From Candidatus Magasanikbacteria bacterium CG_4_10_14_0_8_um_filter_42_12 (lineage in GTDB: Bacteria; Patescibacteriota; Patescibacteriia; Magasanikbacterales; UBA922): a stretch of 10,503 bases of DNA. The stretch covers positions 1 to 10,503 of the forward strand of contig PFLZ01000053.1 of NCBI GenBank assembly GCA_002784795.1. Reading direction: 5' to 3'. The notes below the pieces were generated by a model that saw only the letters and a program-made list of their open reading frames with translations, searched no databases and was not told the origin of the DNA. A program made the position numbers and the translations under genes. Shown piece by piece: positions 1-5,099 of this stretch; position 1 is the first letter of the stretch, and each line of letters opens with the position of its first letter.

Positions 1-46
1 AGGTCTCGTGAGATCTCGCGCCGCGGGTTGAAGTTGCTTGTTGTGG

Positions 47-943
47 CTATGGCGAATCGGGATTCGCCAGAGAAATGCCGAGGCACTTGCCGGCGTGGCA
101 GGTGTCGCTCGTGGTGACGGGGTCGCCGTCGTCGCAGGGTGTACCAGGAGAGTAGAGGTTGGCCCGACACTTCCAGTCGAGAGCAACGGGGCCCGAGCCT
201 GGCTCGTAGCAGCCCTCGTCGAACTTGCCGAAGCACGTCAGCTTCTCACAGCTGTAATCGCTGTTGCACGTGCTGTCCGGCCAGCAGTCCTCGCTGACGT
301 GGCACTCCGTGGGTCGCTGCAAGTTGCAGTCCGGAGTTTCCCACGCGAGGAAGTAGCAGTGGTGGAGGGAGAGGCGAACCTCTGCCACGCATCCCACTGG
401 GACGTTCGGAATCAGATCCGGCTTGCAGGCCGACTCCTGATCCTCACAGACGTTGTTGATGCAGGCACTGTTCGGCCCACAGTCGTTGTCGGTGTTGCAG
501 CAGTTCCACTCTACCGGCGCCGTTGCACAGCACCCAAACTGGCAGCCTGAGAACTCGCAGGCGTTGTCCGAATGCGGGCACAGATGCGCCGTCTCAGGAG
601 TGCACTCCTGCCCATCCGCTCCACAGACCGACTTGTGGTCGATCGGGACGAACGACCACGGAGGGTCTGCTTCATGCTGGAACGGCACCGGCAGGTTGAC
701 CCGATGATCCAGCTCGGGCTCCGTCATGTAGCCCTTGGCCGTCTCGACCTTGGGCGTGTACGTGTTGACGCGTGGCGCCAAGGTGTCGACGCTGCCCGTC
801 TCGCGCACATCTGCGCTCACGATGAGCGTGGAGCTCTCCGTGAGCTGAGTGAAGTCAGAGCTCTCATAGCCACCGTCGCACGCGACGATGGCGAGGATGA
901 TTCCGAAAAGAACCGAAACAAAAATCTTGGTCGTGAAGCTCAT
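47..943 (-). CDS. Cysteine-rich surface lipoprotein, function unknown
   Basis: The protein is 298 aa. It opens with a lipoprotein signal peptide: MSFTTK, a hydrophobic stretch, then IVAC with the lipidated Cys at residue 22. The mature part carries about 26 cysteines, many as double Cys (GCC, NCC) or in DC..(5-6)..C..(4-5)..C modules (around NDCGPNSACINNVC and EDCWPDSTCNSDYSC), which suggests a disulfide-bonded extracellular domain. The C-terminal GTPCDDGDP...C...C motif recalls Cys-rich secreted proteins of myxobacteria and relatives; that resemblance is from memory. I chose the ATG at 943 because AAGGAGA sits just upstream and the signal peptide starts there; an in-frame ATG at 1018 would add 25 Arg-rich residues before the signal peptide and is unlikely. 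The gene is clearly more GC-rich than its AT-rich surroundings, which suggests acquisition or a distinct gene class. No enzyme motif is visible. Confidence 0.75.
   Translation of the reverse strand: MSFTTKIFVSVLFGIILAIVACDGGYESSDFTQLTESSTLIVSADVRETGSVDTLAPRVNTYTPKVETAKGYMTEPELDHRVNLPVPFQHEADPPWSFVPIDHKSVCGADGQECTPETAHLCPHSDNACEFSGCQFGCCATAPVEWNCCNTDNDCGPNSACINNVCEDQESACKPDLIPNVPVGCVAEVRLSLHHCYFLAWETPDCNLQRPTECHVSEDCWPDSTCNSDYSCEKLTCFGKFDEGCYEPGSGPVALDWKCRANLYSPGTPCDDGDPVTTSDTCHAGKCLGISLANPDSP
50..69. repeat. Perfect palindrome in the last codons of the lipoprotein gene
   Basis: TGGCGAATC (50-58) and GATTCGCCA (61-69) form a perfect 9-bp inverted repeat separated by GG. It lies immediately before the TAG stop of the lipoprotein gene and encodes its last residues. 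It could be a transcript 3'-end hairpin or a small palindromic insertion; no T-tract follows it on the minus strand. Confidence 0.6.
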
Positions 944-1016
944 GAGTCTCTCCTTGAGACGAAAGTGTCGTAGACGCTGACCACCCGGCCTGCGTCTCTC
1001 ATCTGATCCCGTAGCC

Positions 1017-1079
1017 ACTAGCTAAGGGAATACATATGTCCTTATTTTGGCTAAGAACAGCTAAATTCCCAAAGCTAGT
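1017..1079. repeat. Imperfect inverted repeat in the lipoprotein 5' leader
   Basis: The arms at 1017-1031 (ACTAGCTAAGGGAAT) and 1065-1079 (ATTCCCAAAGCTAGT) pair at 13 of 15 positions. Between them lie ACATATGT and two GCTAA copies. The repeat sits between the candidate promoters and the start codon of the lipoprotein gene, so it would be transcribed as a structured leader. No known riboswitch class is recognised. Confidence 0.5.
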
Positions 1080-1111
1080 AAACAAGCAAATTGTGAAAGA
1101 ACGAACACGTA

Positions 1112-1184
1112 TACTTATCACATTTCTGCGATATTGTCAAATGTTCCATGTAGGTAGTATATGCCACTTTTTTCATACCGACAA
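1112..1184 (-). promoter_or_regulatory. Candidate promoters for the lipoprotein gene
   Basis: Two sigma70-like candidates read leftward. One has TTGTCG (1179-1184) and TATACT (1156-1161) spaced 17 bp. The other has a perfect TTGACA (1135-1140) but a weaker TAAGTA (1112-1117), also spaced 17 bp. Both imply a leader of roughly 160-210 nt containing the inverted repeat at 1017-1079. I cannot tell which is used. Confidence 0.45.
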
Positions 1185-1223
1185 GACATGATTTTGGCTA
1201 TTTGTCAAGATGTCATCTATCGC

Positions 1224-1357
1224 GATGAAAGACTGAAGATTACCGCCCACCTACGGTGGACGAAGATTGAAGATTTTAACAAAACGATAGTCGCAATGCC
1301 GCATAGTCTTCAATCTTTTTTCACCATCAGGTGAAAAACAATCTTCAGTCTTTCGTC
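1224..1357. repeat. Nested inverted repeats able to fold as a cloverleaf
   Basis: An outer stem joins 1224-1241 to 1340-1357; its inner 15 bp (1227-1241 with 1340-1354) are perfect. Inside are three further hairpins: CCACC/GGTGG at 1247-1259, AAGATTGAAGA (1263-1273) with TCTTCAATCTT (1307-1317), and TTTTTCACC (1317-1325) with GGTGAAAAA (1330-1338). The last two share one base. The element fills most of the 1019-1391 gap, where no convincing gene is seen. It could be a MITE-like or REP-like element; I see no clear target-site duplication. Confidence 0.65.
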
Positions 1358-1359
1358 AA

Positions 1360-1393
1360 AAAAAAGAACAACGTCTTCACGCTGTTCTTTTTT
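1360..1393 (-). terminator. Rho-independent terminator of dus
   Basis: AAAAAAGAACA (1360-1370) pairs perfectly with TGTTCTTTTTT (1383-1393). Read on the minus strand, a GAACA/TGTTC stem is followed by a run of eight T. The dus TAA stop (1394-1392) overlaps the distal arm. The symmetry would allow some termination on the plus strand too. Confidence 0.75.
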
Positions 1394-2429
1394 ATACGGC
1401 ACTGTTTACATGCTCTTCTAGCCGCTTCAAAATCTCCTCCAACTCTTCTATCGACTGAATCCTCACGAGCTCACTCCGAAATTCTTTTATACCAGGAATC
1501 TCCATCCCCAATTTATTACTTTTGAAATACCAGGAGAGATGCTTTCGAAATGTCACGATAGATGTTTTTTCTAGCTCTTCTGCATTCACGCCTGCGAGGA
1601 CATGCTTCTTTGATAATGCCCGTTGCTTTGCACTATGTTCTGCATGCAACGTTGCATGTTCAAGGATTACACGAATTTTTTCTTCGAGTGGAATTGTTAA
1701 TTGTTTATTGTTTATTGCTAATTGAAAGAACCACGGATTTCCAAGCGCACCGCGCGCAATCATCACTCCATCAGCACCTGTTTGTTCAAGCGCTTCCCAG
1801 ACTTGATGTGGCTCATGGATATCACCGTTTGCAAGAAGTGGTACGGTCGCGATTTCTTTTGCCTGACGGATAAGATCCCAATTTGACACACCACTATAGC
1901 CTTGCGCTTTTGTACGACCATGAATCGTGATCAGATCAGCTCCGGCTTCTTCGAGCACGGGAATGAATGTTTTGAACCCTTCGTCATCGTCCCACCCAAG
2001 CCGAATCTTTACAGACAGTGGCGTATCGCCCATGACTTTTTTCATTTCTCTTACAATTTCTGCGGCAAGCTTTGCTTCTTTCATGAGAGCTGCACCGTTA
2101 AAATTGCTCGTAATTTTATACACCGGGCATCCCATGTTGATATCGATCCCCTCAGGTTTTGCATGCTCCATCACGATCTCGGCGGCCTTTGCCATGGTCA
2201 GTGGATCTGCCCCAAAAATTTGCTGAACAATAGGACGCTCTGCCTCAACAAAATCTGTCATCCCAAGTGTTTTTTCATTGTCACGAACCAGGGCTTCCGC
2301 CGAAACCATTTCTCGAAATACAATATCCGCCCCACCGATTTTCCTGACGATCTGACAAAACGCAGAGTCCGTCATGTCAGCCATCGGAGAGAGTGCAAGG
2401 ATAGGTTTGTTTACATCTTCGATCCACAT
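1392..2429 (-). CDS. dus: tRNA-dihydrouridine synthase (Dus family)
   Basis: A flavoenzyme that uses NADPH and FMN to reduce specific uridines of tRNA to dihydrouridine, acting in the cytoplasm. The 345-aa protein shows the family landmarks: N-terminal PILALSPMADMTD (9-21), the catalytic DINMGCPVYKI (active Cys101), KIRLGWDD (141-148), IHGRTKAQGYSG (169-180), LLANGDI (198-204) and the FMN phosphate-binding GVMIARGALGNPW (221-233); the helical C-terminal domain follows. Which Dus subfamily and which uridine are not clear. The ATG at 2429 directly precedes the conserved N-terminus and lies 9 bases after a -10 box; longer readings would start inside the promoter. Residues 236-246 (ending INNKQLTI) are encoded by an interspersed repeat, and the stretch before TFRKHLSWYFK (about 265-290) looks longer than usual. 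There is no Shine-Dalgarno. Confidence 0.92.
   Translation of the reverse strand: MWIEDVNKPILALSPMADMTDSAFCQIVRKIGGADIVFREMVSAEALVRDNEKTLGMTDFVEAERPIVQQIFGADPLTMAKAAEIVMEHAKPEGIDINMGCPVYKITSNFNGAALMKEAKLAAEIVREMKKVMGDTPLSVKIRLGWDDDEGFKTFIPVLEEAGADLITIHGRTKAQGYSGVSNWDLIRQAKEIATVPLLANGDIHEPHQVWEALEQTGADGVMIARGALGNPWFFQLAINNKQLTIPLEEKIRVILEHATLHAEHSAKQRALSKKHVLAGVNAEELEKTSIVTFRKHLSWYFKSNKLGMEIPGIKEFRSELVRIQSIEELEEILKRLEEHVNSAV
1692..1724. repeat. AACAATTAAC-type repeat inside dus
   Basis: On the minus strand this tract consists of CAATTAGCAATAAACAAT followed by AAACAATTAACAATT, a run of near-identical units. It encodes QLAINNKQLTI of Dus, in the linker between the FMN barrel and the helical domain. 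The same unit type recurs at 8917-8947 and 10407-10422. An interspersed repeat that settled in a tolerant loop is the likely explanation. Confidence 0.6.
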
Positions 2430-2438
2430 AGTTCGGAG

Positions 2439-2467
2439 ACTATAGCAAAAAAAGAAGAACATTTCAA
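2439..2467 (-). promoter_or_regulatory. dus promoter, near-leaderless
   Basis: The minus strand reads TTGAAA (2467-2462), 17 bp, then TATAGT (2444-2439). Transcription would start about 2-4 bases before the dus ATG at 2429, leaving no room for a Shine-Dalgarno. This supports the chosen start codon. Confidence 0.65.
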
Positions 2468-2517
2468 TCCCTGCCACGTTGGGAATGAAATGCCCTTCTG
2501 AATAGATATTTTGAGAA

Positions 2518-2550
2518 GGGGCAGCCGCACGTTGTACGCACGGCTGCCCC
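2518..2550 (-). terminator. Terminator hairpin of the 79-aa gene
   Basis: GGGGCAGCCG (2518-2527) and CGGCTGCCCC (2541-2550) form a perfect 10-bp stem with a 13-base loop. On the minus strand it lies 22 bases after the stop codon and is followed by TTCTCAAAATATCT, a weak T-rich tail. The adjacent CCCTTCT (2493-2499) can alternatively pair with AGAAGGG (2514-2520). Confidence 0.65.
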
Positions 2551-2572
2551 ACAGGTGTCCGGTCGGTCGCTA

Positions 2573-2812
2573 CTACGGCTTCGTCCACGTCTCGACGCCG
2601 TCTCTGGCGTTCTTATGCATGAACGTTACCCCGTGGAACACTTCACAGCGCTTTACGAGTTTGAGAGCATCAGTCCTCAGTTTTGAGGAAACCAGAGCTC
2701 CGCTCTTCTGATCCCATACAAACATACCATCTTCGAGCTGCAGAGAGACACCCCTGTTCCCCCATGAAACAGACACAACCTTCGCTATTGTCTCATCGTA
2801 GATGACCGTCAC
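2573..2812 (-). CDS. Small hypothetical protein, 79 aa, GTG start
   Basis: I do not recognise this protein. It starts with GTG at 2812, decided by a very strong Shine-Dalgarno (GAGGAGG, five bases upstream), and has its own promoter (2863-2891) and terminal hairpin (2518-2550), so it is very likely expressed. The sequence alternates hydrophobic and charged residues (VVSVSWGNRGVSLQLEDG), suggesting a small soluble beta-rich fold, followed by a Lys/Arg-rich segment (SSKLRTDALKLVKRC). It has no signal peptide or membrane helix. It is more GC-rich than its neighbours and belongs to the same style of minus-strand gene as 47-943, 3951-4100 and 9902-10285. It lies between dus and a divergently transcribed enzyme gene; nothing in the context gives its role. 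Confidence 0.7.
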   Translation of the reverse strand: MTVIYDETIAKVVSVSWGNRGVSLQLEDGMFVWDQKSGALVSSKLRTDALKLVKRCEVFHGVTFMHKNARDGVETWTKP

Positions 2813-2862
2813 TTCTTCCTCCTCTGAAAGTCAAGATCTGTGAGTCCGATTTTGGACTTTTC

Positions 2863-2891
2863 AATATAAATAAAAATTACATTTTTGTCAA
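2863..2891 (-). promoter_or_regulatory. Promoter of the 79-aa gene
   Basis: TTGACA (2891-2886), 17 bp, TATATT (2868-2863) on the minus strand: a near-consensus sigma70-type promoter. The leader of about 45 nt ends in the strong Shine-Dalgarno. It is back-to-back with the plus-strand promoter at 2918-2926. Confidence 0.75.
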
Positions 2892-2917
2892 CCCTCTTCC
2901 ATACCTGCGACTTTCCG

Positions 2918-2926
2918 TGCTAGAAT
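2918..2926 (+). promoter_or_regulatory. Extended -10 promoter of the amidinotransferase-like gene
   Basis: TGC followed by TAGAAT forms an extended -10 element 13 bases before the ATG at 2940. No good -35 is seen; TTCCAT at 2897-2902 is a poor candidate. The predicted leader is only about 6 nt, so the message would be near-leaderless. Confidence 0.5.
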
Positions 2927-2939
2927 AAAAAAAACTCCT

Positions 2940-3860
2940 ATGAGCGAACCACCAGCTAGCATCATGATGGTAGACCTGCCACAAGGCGGACTCTGGCAAG
3001 AAGGCTATACCGTCCATAAGGGACACACACCAGAAAGTCTCAACTATGCGACCGTCGCCGCGGCAGACTCCGGTCTTATTCCATCTCAAAACACACTGCA
3101 AGACCACTGGAAGCGAGCTATAAAGCTCATAAGAGACGCTCACATCGACATCACCCTTCTTCCATATCCAGAGGAACTGCTTTCTCTCTCACCGCCGGAC
3201 TACGACGGTATTTTTATACGCGATGTAGGAATGTTTGCAGGTGGGAAATGGGTAAAAGCACGATTCTCAGTCCCAGAACGCCAGCTCGAAGCAGACGTCT
3301 TTGCGCGTCTGATTCATGAAACATTTCAGGTCGATATTATCGACTTGCCACCAGATGCGTATCTCGAATGTGGTGAAATATTTTTTGTCGACACCCCAAA
3401 CGGCTCGTATTACTTTGGTGGACTCGGCAGATCAAACAAAGCAGGACATAACGCGATGCTCGATATAATAAAGCCAGATCATATCTTTTTATTAGAATCA
3501 AAAGGCTTTCATCTCGATACTACGTGCGCACCACTGATAGATGCGTCAGGACATCTCGTAGCATTCATGTATGCACCCGAACTATTTTCAGTAGAAAGCA
3601 AAAAGCATCTTTCGATGCTCGATGTGCCTCTTATAGAATTACTTCCAGAAGATACGTGTGGCATTGCCGACAATCTCGGCACGATGGCAGTAAATGGATT
3701 ATCTCTCCCAGGAATTTTCATCAATGCTGAGCCTTTCAAAACGCCAGGCGTAGAAAAAAAAATCTCATCACTTGGAGTCACGAGATCTTCTTCCCCACTT
3801 CCATACTTTCATCATGCAGGTGGGTCGTATCATTGCTTGACGAATGAAGTGAGGTTGTAG
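2940..3860 (+). CDS. Amidinotransferase / dimethylarginine dimethylaminohydrolase-like enzyme
   Basis: A 306-aa member of the guanidine-modifying superfamily (pentein fold; DDAH, arginine deiminase, amidinotransferase). These enzymes attack the guanidinium carbon of arginine-type substrates with a Cys thiolate. The expected landmarks are in order: FIRDVGMFAGG (92-102, substrate-binding Asp), LECGEIFF (142-149, catalytic acid), HLDTTCAPL (191-199, catalytic His191) and near the C-terminus GGSYHCLTNEV with the nucleophile Cys299. The length fits DDAH-like members better than the longer arginine deiminases. The exact substrate cannot be told; hydrolysis of methylated arginine or arginine, or amidino transfer, are all possible. 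The gene stands alone, divergent from the 79-aa gene, with no Shine-Dalgarno and a -10 box 13 bases upstream. No transporter or carbamate kinase lies nearby. Confidence 0.85.
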   Translation: MSEPPASIMMVDLPQGGLWQEGYTVHKGHTPESLNYATVAAADSGLIPSQNTLQDHWKRAIKLIRDAHIDITLLPYPEELLSLSPPDYDGIFIRDVGMFAGGKWVKARFSVPERQLEADVFARLIHETFQVDIIDLPPDAYLECGEIFFVDTPNGSYYFGGLGRSNKAGHNAMLDIIKPDHIFLLESKGFHLDTTCAPLIDASGHLVAFMYAPELFSVESKKHLSMLDVPLIELLPEDTCGIADNLGTMAVNGLSLPGIFINAEPFKTPGVEKKISSLGVTRSSSPLPYFHHAGGSYHCLTNEVRL

Positions 3861-3897
3861 TTGTTCAAGTTGTTGTAATTGTTGAAATGAATTGAAA
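3861..3897 (+). repeat. Low-complexity GTTGTT tract
   Basis: Just after the TAG stop at 3858-3860 the plus strand is a run of TTGTT, TTGTA and TTGAA words. On the minus strand it gives the T-poor, A/C-rich region after the terminator at 3898-3929. It may be a degenerate simple repeat; no function is apparent. Confidence 0.3.
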
Positions 3898-3929
3898 GGC
3901 CTCGGCAGAGCAGGTGCTCCACCGAGGCC
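3898..3929 (-). terminator. Terminator hairpin of the 49-aa gene
   Basis: GGCCTCGG (3898-3905) pairs perfectly with CCGAGGCC (3922-3929). An inner stem GAGC/GCTC (3908-3911 with 3916-3919) lies beyond a symmetric CA/CA internal loop. On the minus strand it lies 21 bases after the stop and is followed by TTTCAATTCATTTC, a modest T-rich tail. Confidence 0.65.
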
Positions 3930-3950
3930 GGATGTCGTCTTGCGCCACGC

Positions 3951-4100
3951 TTAGCGGCGCCAACGGAAACGGGAGTAGCGCGACAGACTGCTCCCCATCG
4001 TTAGACTGCCGAACAGCCTCATGATGAACGAACCGATTTGGTACAGGGGCACAGCGACCAACCCGCCGCACACAATAGCACCAATGAGTGCCCAATCCAT
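3951..4100 (-). CDS. Small membrane peptide, 49 aa
   Basis: The ATG at 4100 is set by a strong Shine-Dalgarno (AGGAGG, about six bases upstream). The peptide has one long hydrophobic segment, residues 3-27 (WALIGAIVCGGLVAVPLYQI and on), then a short polar region ending in an Arg-rich tail (SRYSRFRWRR). It probably sits in the cytoplasmic membrane with the basic tail inside, by the positive-inside rule. I do not recognise the family. It has its own promoter (4144-4171) and terminal hairpin (3898-3929), and is GC-rich compared with the genes on either side. Extension upstream to an ATG at 4154 would run through the leader and ignore the Shine-Dalgarno. Confidence 0.65.
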   Translation of the reverse strand: MDWALIGAIVCGGLVAVPLYQIGSFIMRLFGSLTMGSSLSRYSRFRWRR

Positions 4101-4143
4101 GATTCCCTCCTTCGCCGTTTGCAACACATCAACAGGTACTGTT

Positions 4144-4171
4144 ATCATATACATATTCTCACTTTTGTCAA
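4144..4171 (-). promoter_or_regulatory. Promoter of the 49-aa membrane peptide gene
   Basis: TTGACA (4171-4166), 16 bp, TATGAT (4149-4144) on the minus strand. The leader of about 37 nt ends at the strong Shine-Dalgarno. Its boxes overlap the plus-strand promoter of the HD gene, so the two promoters may compete. Confidence 0.65.
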
Positions 4172-4177
4172 TATAAA
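4148..4177 (+). promoter_or_regulatory. Promoter of the HD-domain gene, leaderless
   Basis: TATAAA (4172-4177) ends six bases before the ATG at 4184, with TATACA (4148-4153) as a possible -35 at 18 bp. Transcription would begin at or next to the A of the start codon. There is no Shine-Dalgarno. Confidence 0.5.
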
Positions 4178-4183
4178 AATTGT

Positions 4184-4786
4184 ATGAAAAACCTCATCAC
4201 ATCATTCAAAGAGCACGTCAGAGAACAATCAAAAAACCCTGCTTTTATTCATCACGAATGGTTTGTAGAATATCATCTGGAGATAGCCGAAAAAATTGCA
4301 ATGGAACTGTGTGATATATACACAAGCTCAGATCGTGATCTTGTTATGATCTTGATATGGCTTCATGATTATGGAAAAATTATTGATTTTGACAACCAAT
4401 ACACCATGACCCGAAAACGTGGAAAAGAAGTCTTACATGAAATTGGATTTGAAGAAAATATAATAGAAAAAGCAATTTCGTATGTAGAAATAGGTGATAA
4501 AAAAATGGACATTGATCTTCATGACGCACCTATTGAAGTACAAATTTTTTCTTCTGCTGATGGTGCGTCTCATCTCGTCGGACCATTCTTTTCACTTTGG
4601 TGGTACGAAAACGCCAGCAAGCCATACAAAGAACTCATGCAGGATAATATCAAAAAAGCAATGAAAGATTGGGAGAGAAAAATTGTCTTGCCAGAAGTCA
4701 GAGAAGCATTCCAAGCACGCCATGATATGCTGCTTGAGCAGTGTGGTGAACTGCCAAATACATTTTTACACTCATCCACATACTAA
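4184..4786 (+). CDS. HD-domain metal-dependent phosphohydrolase-like protein
   Basis: The 200-aa protein shows an HD-superfamily metal site: His31 in [10 protein letters not shown], the His61-Asp62 doublet in WLHDYGKII, and Asp126 in SSADGASHL. Such proteins hydrolyse phosphate esters of nucleotides or related substrates using divalent metal. The substrate cannot be assigned. The protein is all-helical in appearance, with no signal peptide or membrane segment, so it is cytoplasmic. It ends before the promoter of the riboswitch-controlled operon and shows no terminator of its own; some read-through into that operon is possible. Codon use is AT-rich like the downstream genes. Confidence 0.8.
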   Translation: MKNLITSFKEHVREQSKNPAFIHHEWFVEYHLEIAEKIAMELCDIYTSSDRDLVMILIWLHDYGKIIDFDNQYTMTRKRGKEVLHEIGFEENIIEKAISYVEIGDKKMDIDLHDAPIEVQIFSSADGASHLVGPFFSLWWYENASKPYKELMQDNIKKAMKDWERKIVLPEVREAFQARHDMLLEQCGELPNTFLHSSTY

Positions 4787-4797
4787 ACACACAATCC

Positions 4798-4826
4798 TTG
4801 ACACACTCCCCCAAACCTGCCATAAT
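4798..4826 (+). promoter_or_regulatory. Strong promoter of the riboswitch-led operon
   Basis: TTGACA (4798-4803), 17 bp, CATAAT (4821-4826). Transcription would start near 4833, about ten bases before the first stem of the cobalamin-type aptamer. Confidence 0.75.
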
Positions 4827-4842
4827 AACCTCATACAATTTA

Positions 4843-4978
4843 CCGCATACTATGTGGAAGTAGGGTCCAACCTTCGCCAAGGCTTCGGCTGGCAAGGTTC
4901 ATTCCCTCACTGTGCCGCAACGGTAAAGCCCTGAATCAATAACATTCATGGACGAGTCCGATCTTCATAGCAATGCGT
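4843..4978 (+). ncRNA. Probable cobalamin riboswitch aptamer
   Basis: The segment CACTGTGCCGCAACGGTAA (4908-4926) matches the conserved core of cobalamin riboswitches (C..CTGtcCCGCAACtGTAA), including the P6 hairpin CCG-CAA-CGG. GTGGAAGTAGGG upstream fits the GGGAA region and the left arm of P5, with right arm TTCCCT (4902-4907). Downstream, CGAGTCCGAT (4953-4962) resembles the conserved AGTCCGA/AGTCAGGA close of these aptamers. A closing stem is present: CGCAT (4844-4848) with ATGCG (4973-4977) and CTATG (4850-4854) with CATAG (4966-4970). TGAAT/ATTCA (4932-4948) forms an additional hairpin. A clear GCCACTG B12 box is not seen and the P5 loop holds a palindromic insertion, so subclass and activity are uncertain. 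Confidence 0.78.
4867..4900. repeat. Palindromic insertion in the riboswitch P5 loop
   Basis: AACCTT (4869-4874) pairs with AAGGTT (4894-4899), GCC (4876-4878) with GGC (4891-4893), and GC/GC closes a TTCG tetraloop (4884-4887), with single-base bulges on the left arm. Removing 4867-4900 would leave AGGGT joined to ATTCCCT, close to a normal P5 hairpin, which suggests an inserted interspersed palindrome. Confidence 0.6.
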
Positions 4979-5028
4979 ATCCCGAGCAGGAATAGATACA
5001 GAGCTATGCTTCTTTATCTTCATTTCAT

Positions 5029-5055
5029 ATCTTTCTGCTTAGGAAAGATTTTTTT
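5029..5055 (+). terminator. Intrinsic terminator of the riboswitch expression platform
   Basis: ATCTTTC (5029-5035) pairs with GAAAGAT (5043-5049) around a 7-base loop, followed by seven T counted from 5049. It lies after the aptamer and before the first gene. Upstream, CATAGC (4966-4971) can pair with GCTATG (5003-5008), which excludes the aptamer closing stem and could be the switching element. Confidence 0.65.
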
Positions 5056-5099
5056 ATTCATTGATTTTACTGATTAAAAAAGATGCAAACAGATTTGCT

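Noticed and set aside
38..550. Plus-strand open frame of 170 codons opposite the lipoprotein gene
   Set aside because: It mirrors a GC-rich gene with clear signal peptide and Shine-Dalgarno on the other strand; its protein has no recognisable features.
1224..1357. CRISPR array or tRNA-like cloverleaf
   Set aside because: The repeats are inverted rather than spaced direct repeats, and no acceptor, anticodon or T-loop signature of a tRNA is present.
1902..2501. Plus-strand open frame of 199 codons across dus
   Set aside because: The minus strand carries an unmistakable Dus protein; this frame is an antisense shadow.
4683..4934. Open frame across the riboswitch region
   Set aside because: It overlaps the HD gene in another frame and the aptamer; no Shine-Dalgarno or protein feature supports it.
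5061..5099. TTG start adding 13 residues to the anchored DUF4430 protein
   Set aside because: It directly follows the terminator T run and has no well-placed Shine-Dalgarno; ATG 5100 gives a normal signal anchor. The TTG cannot be fully excluded.
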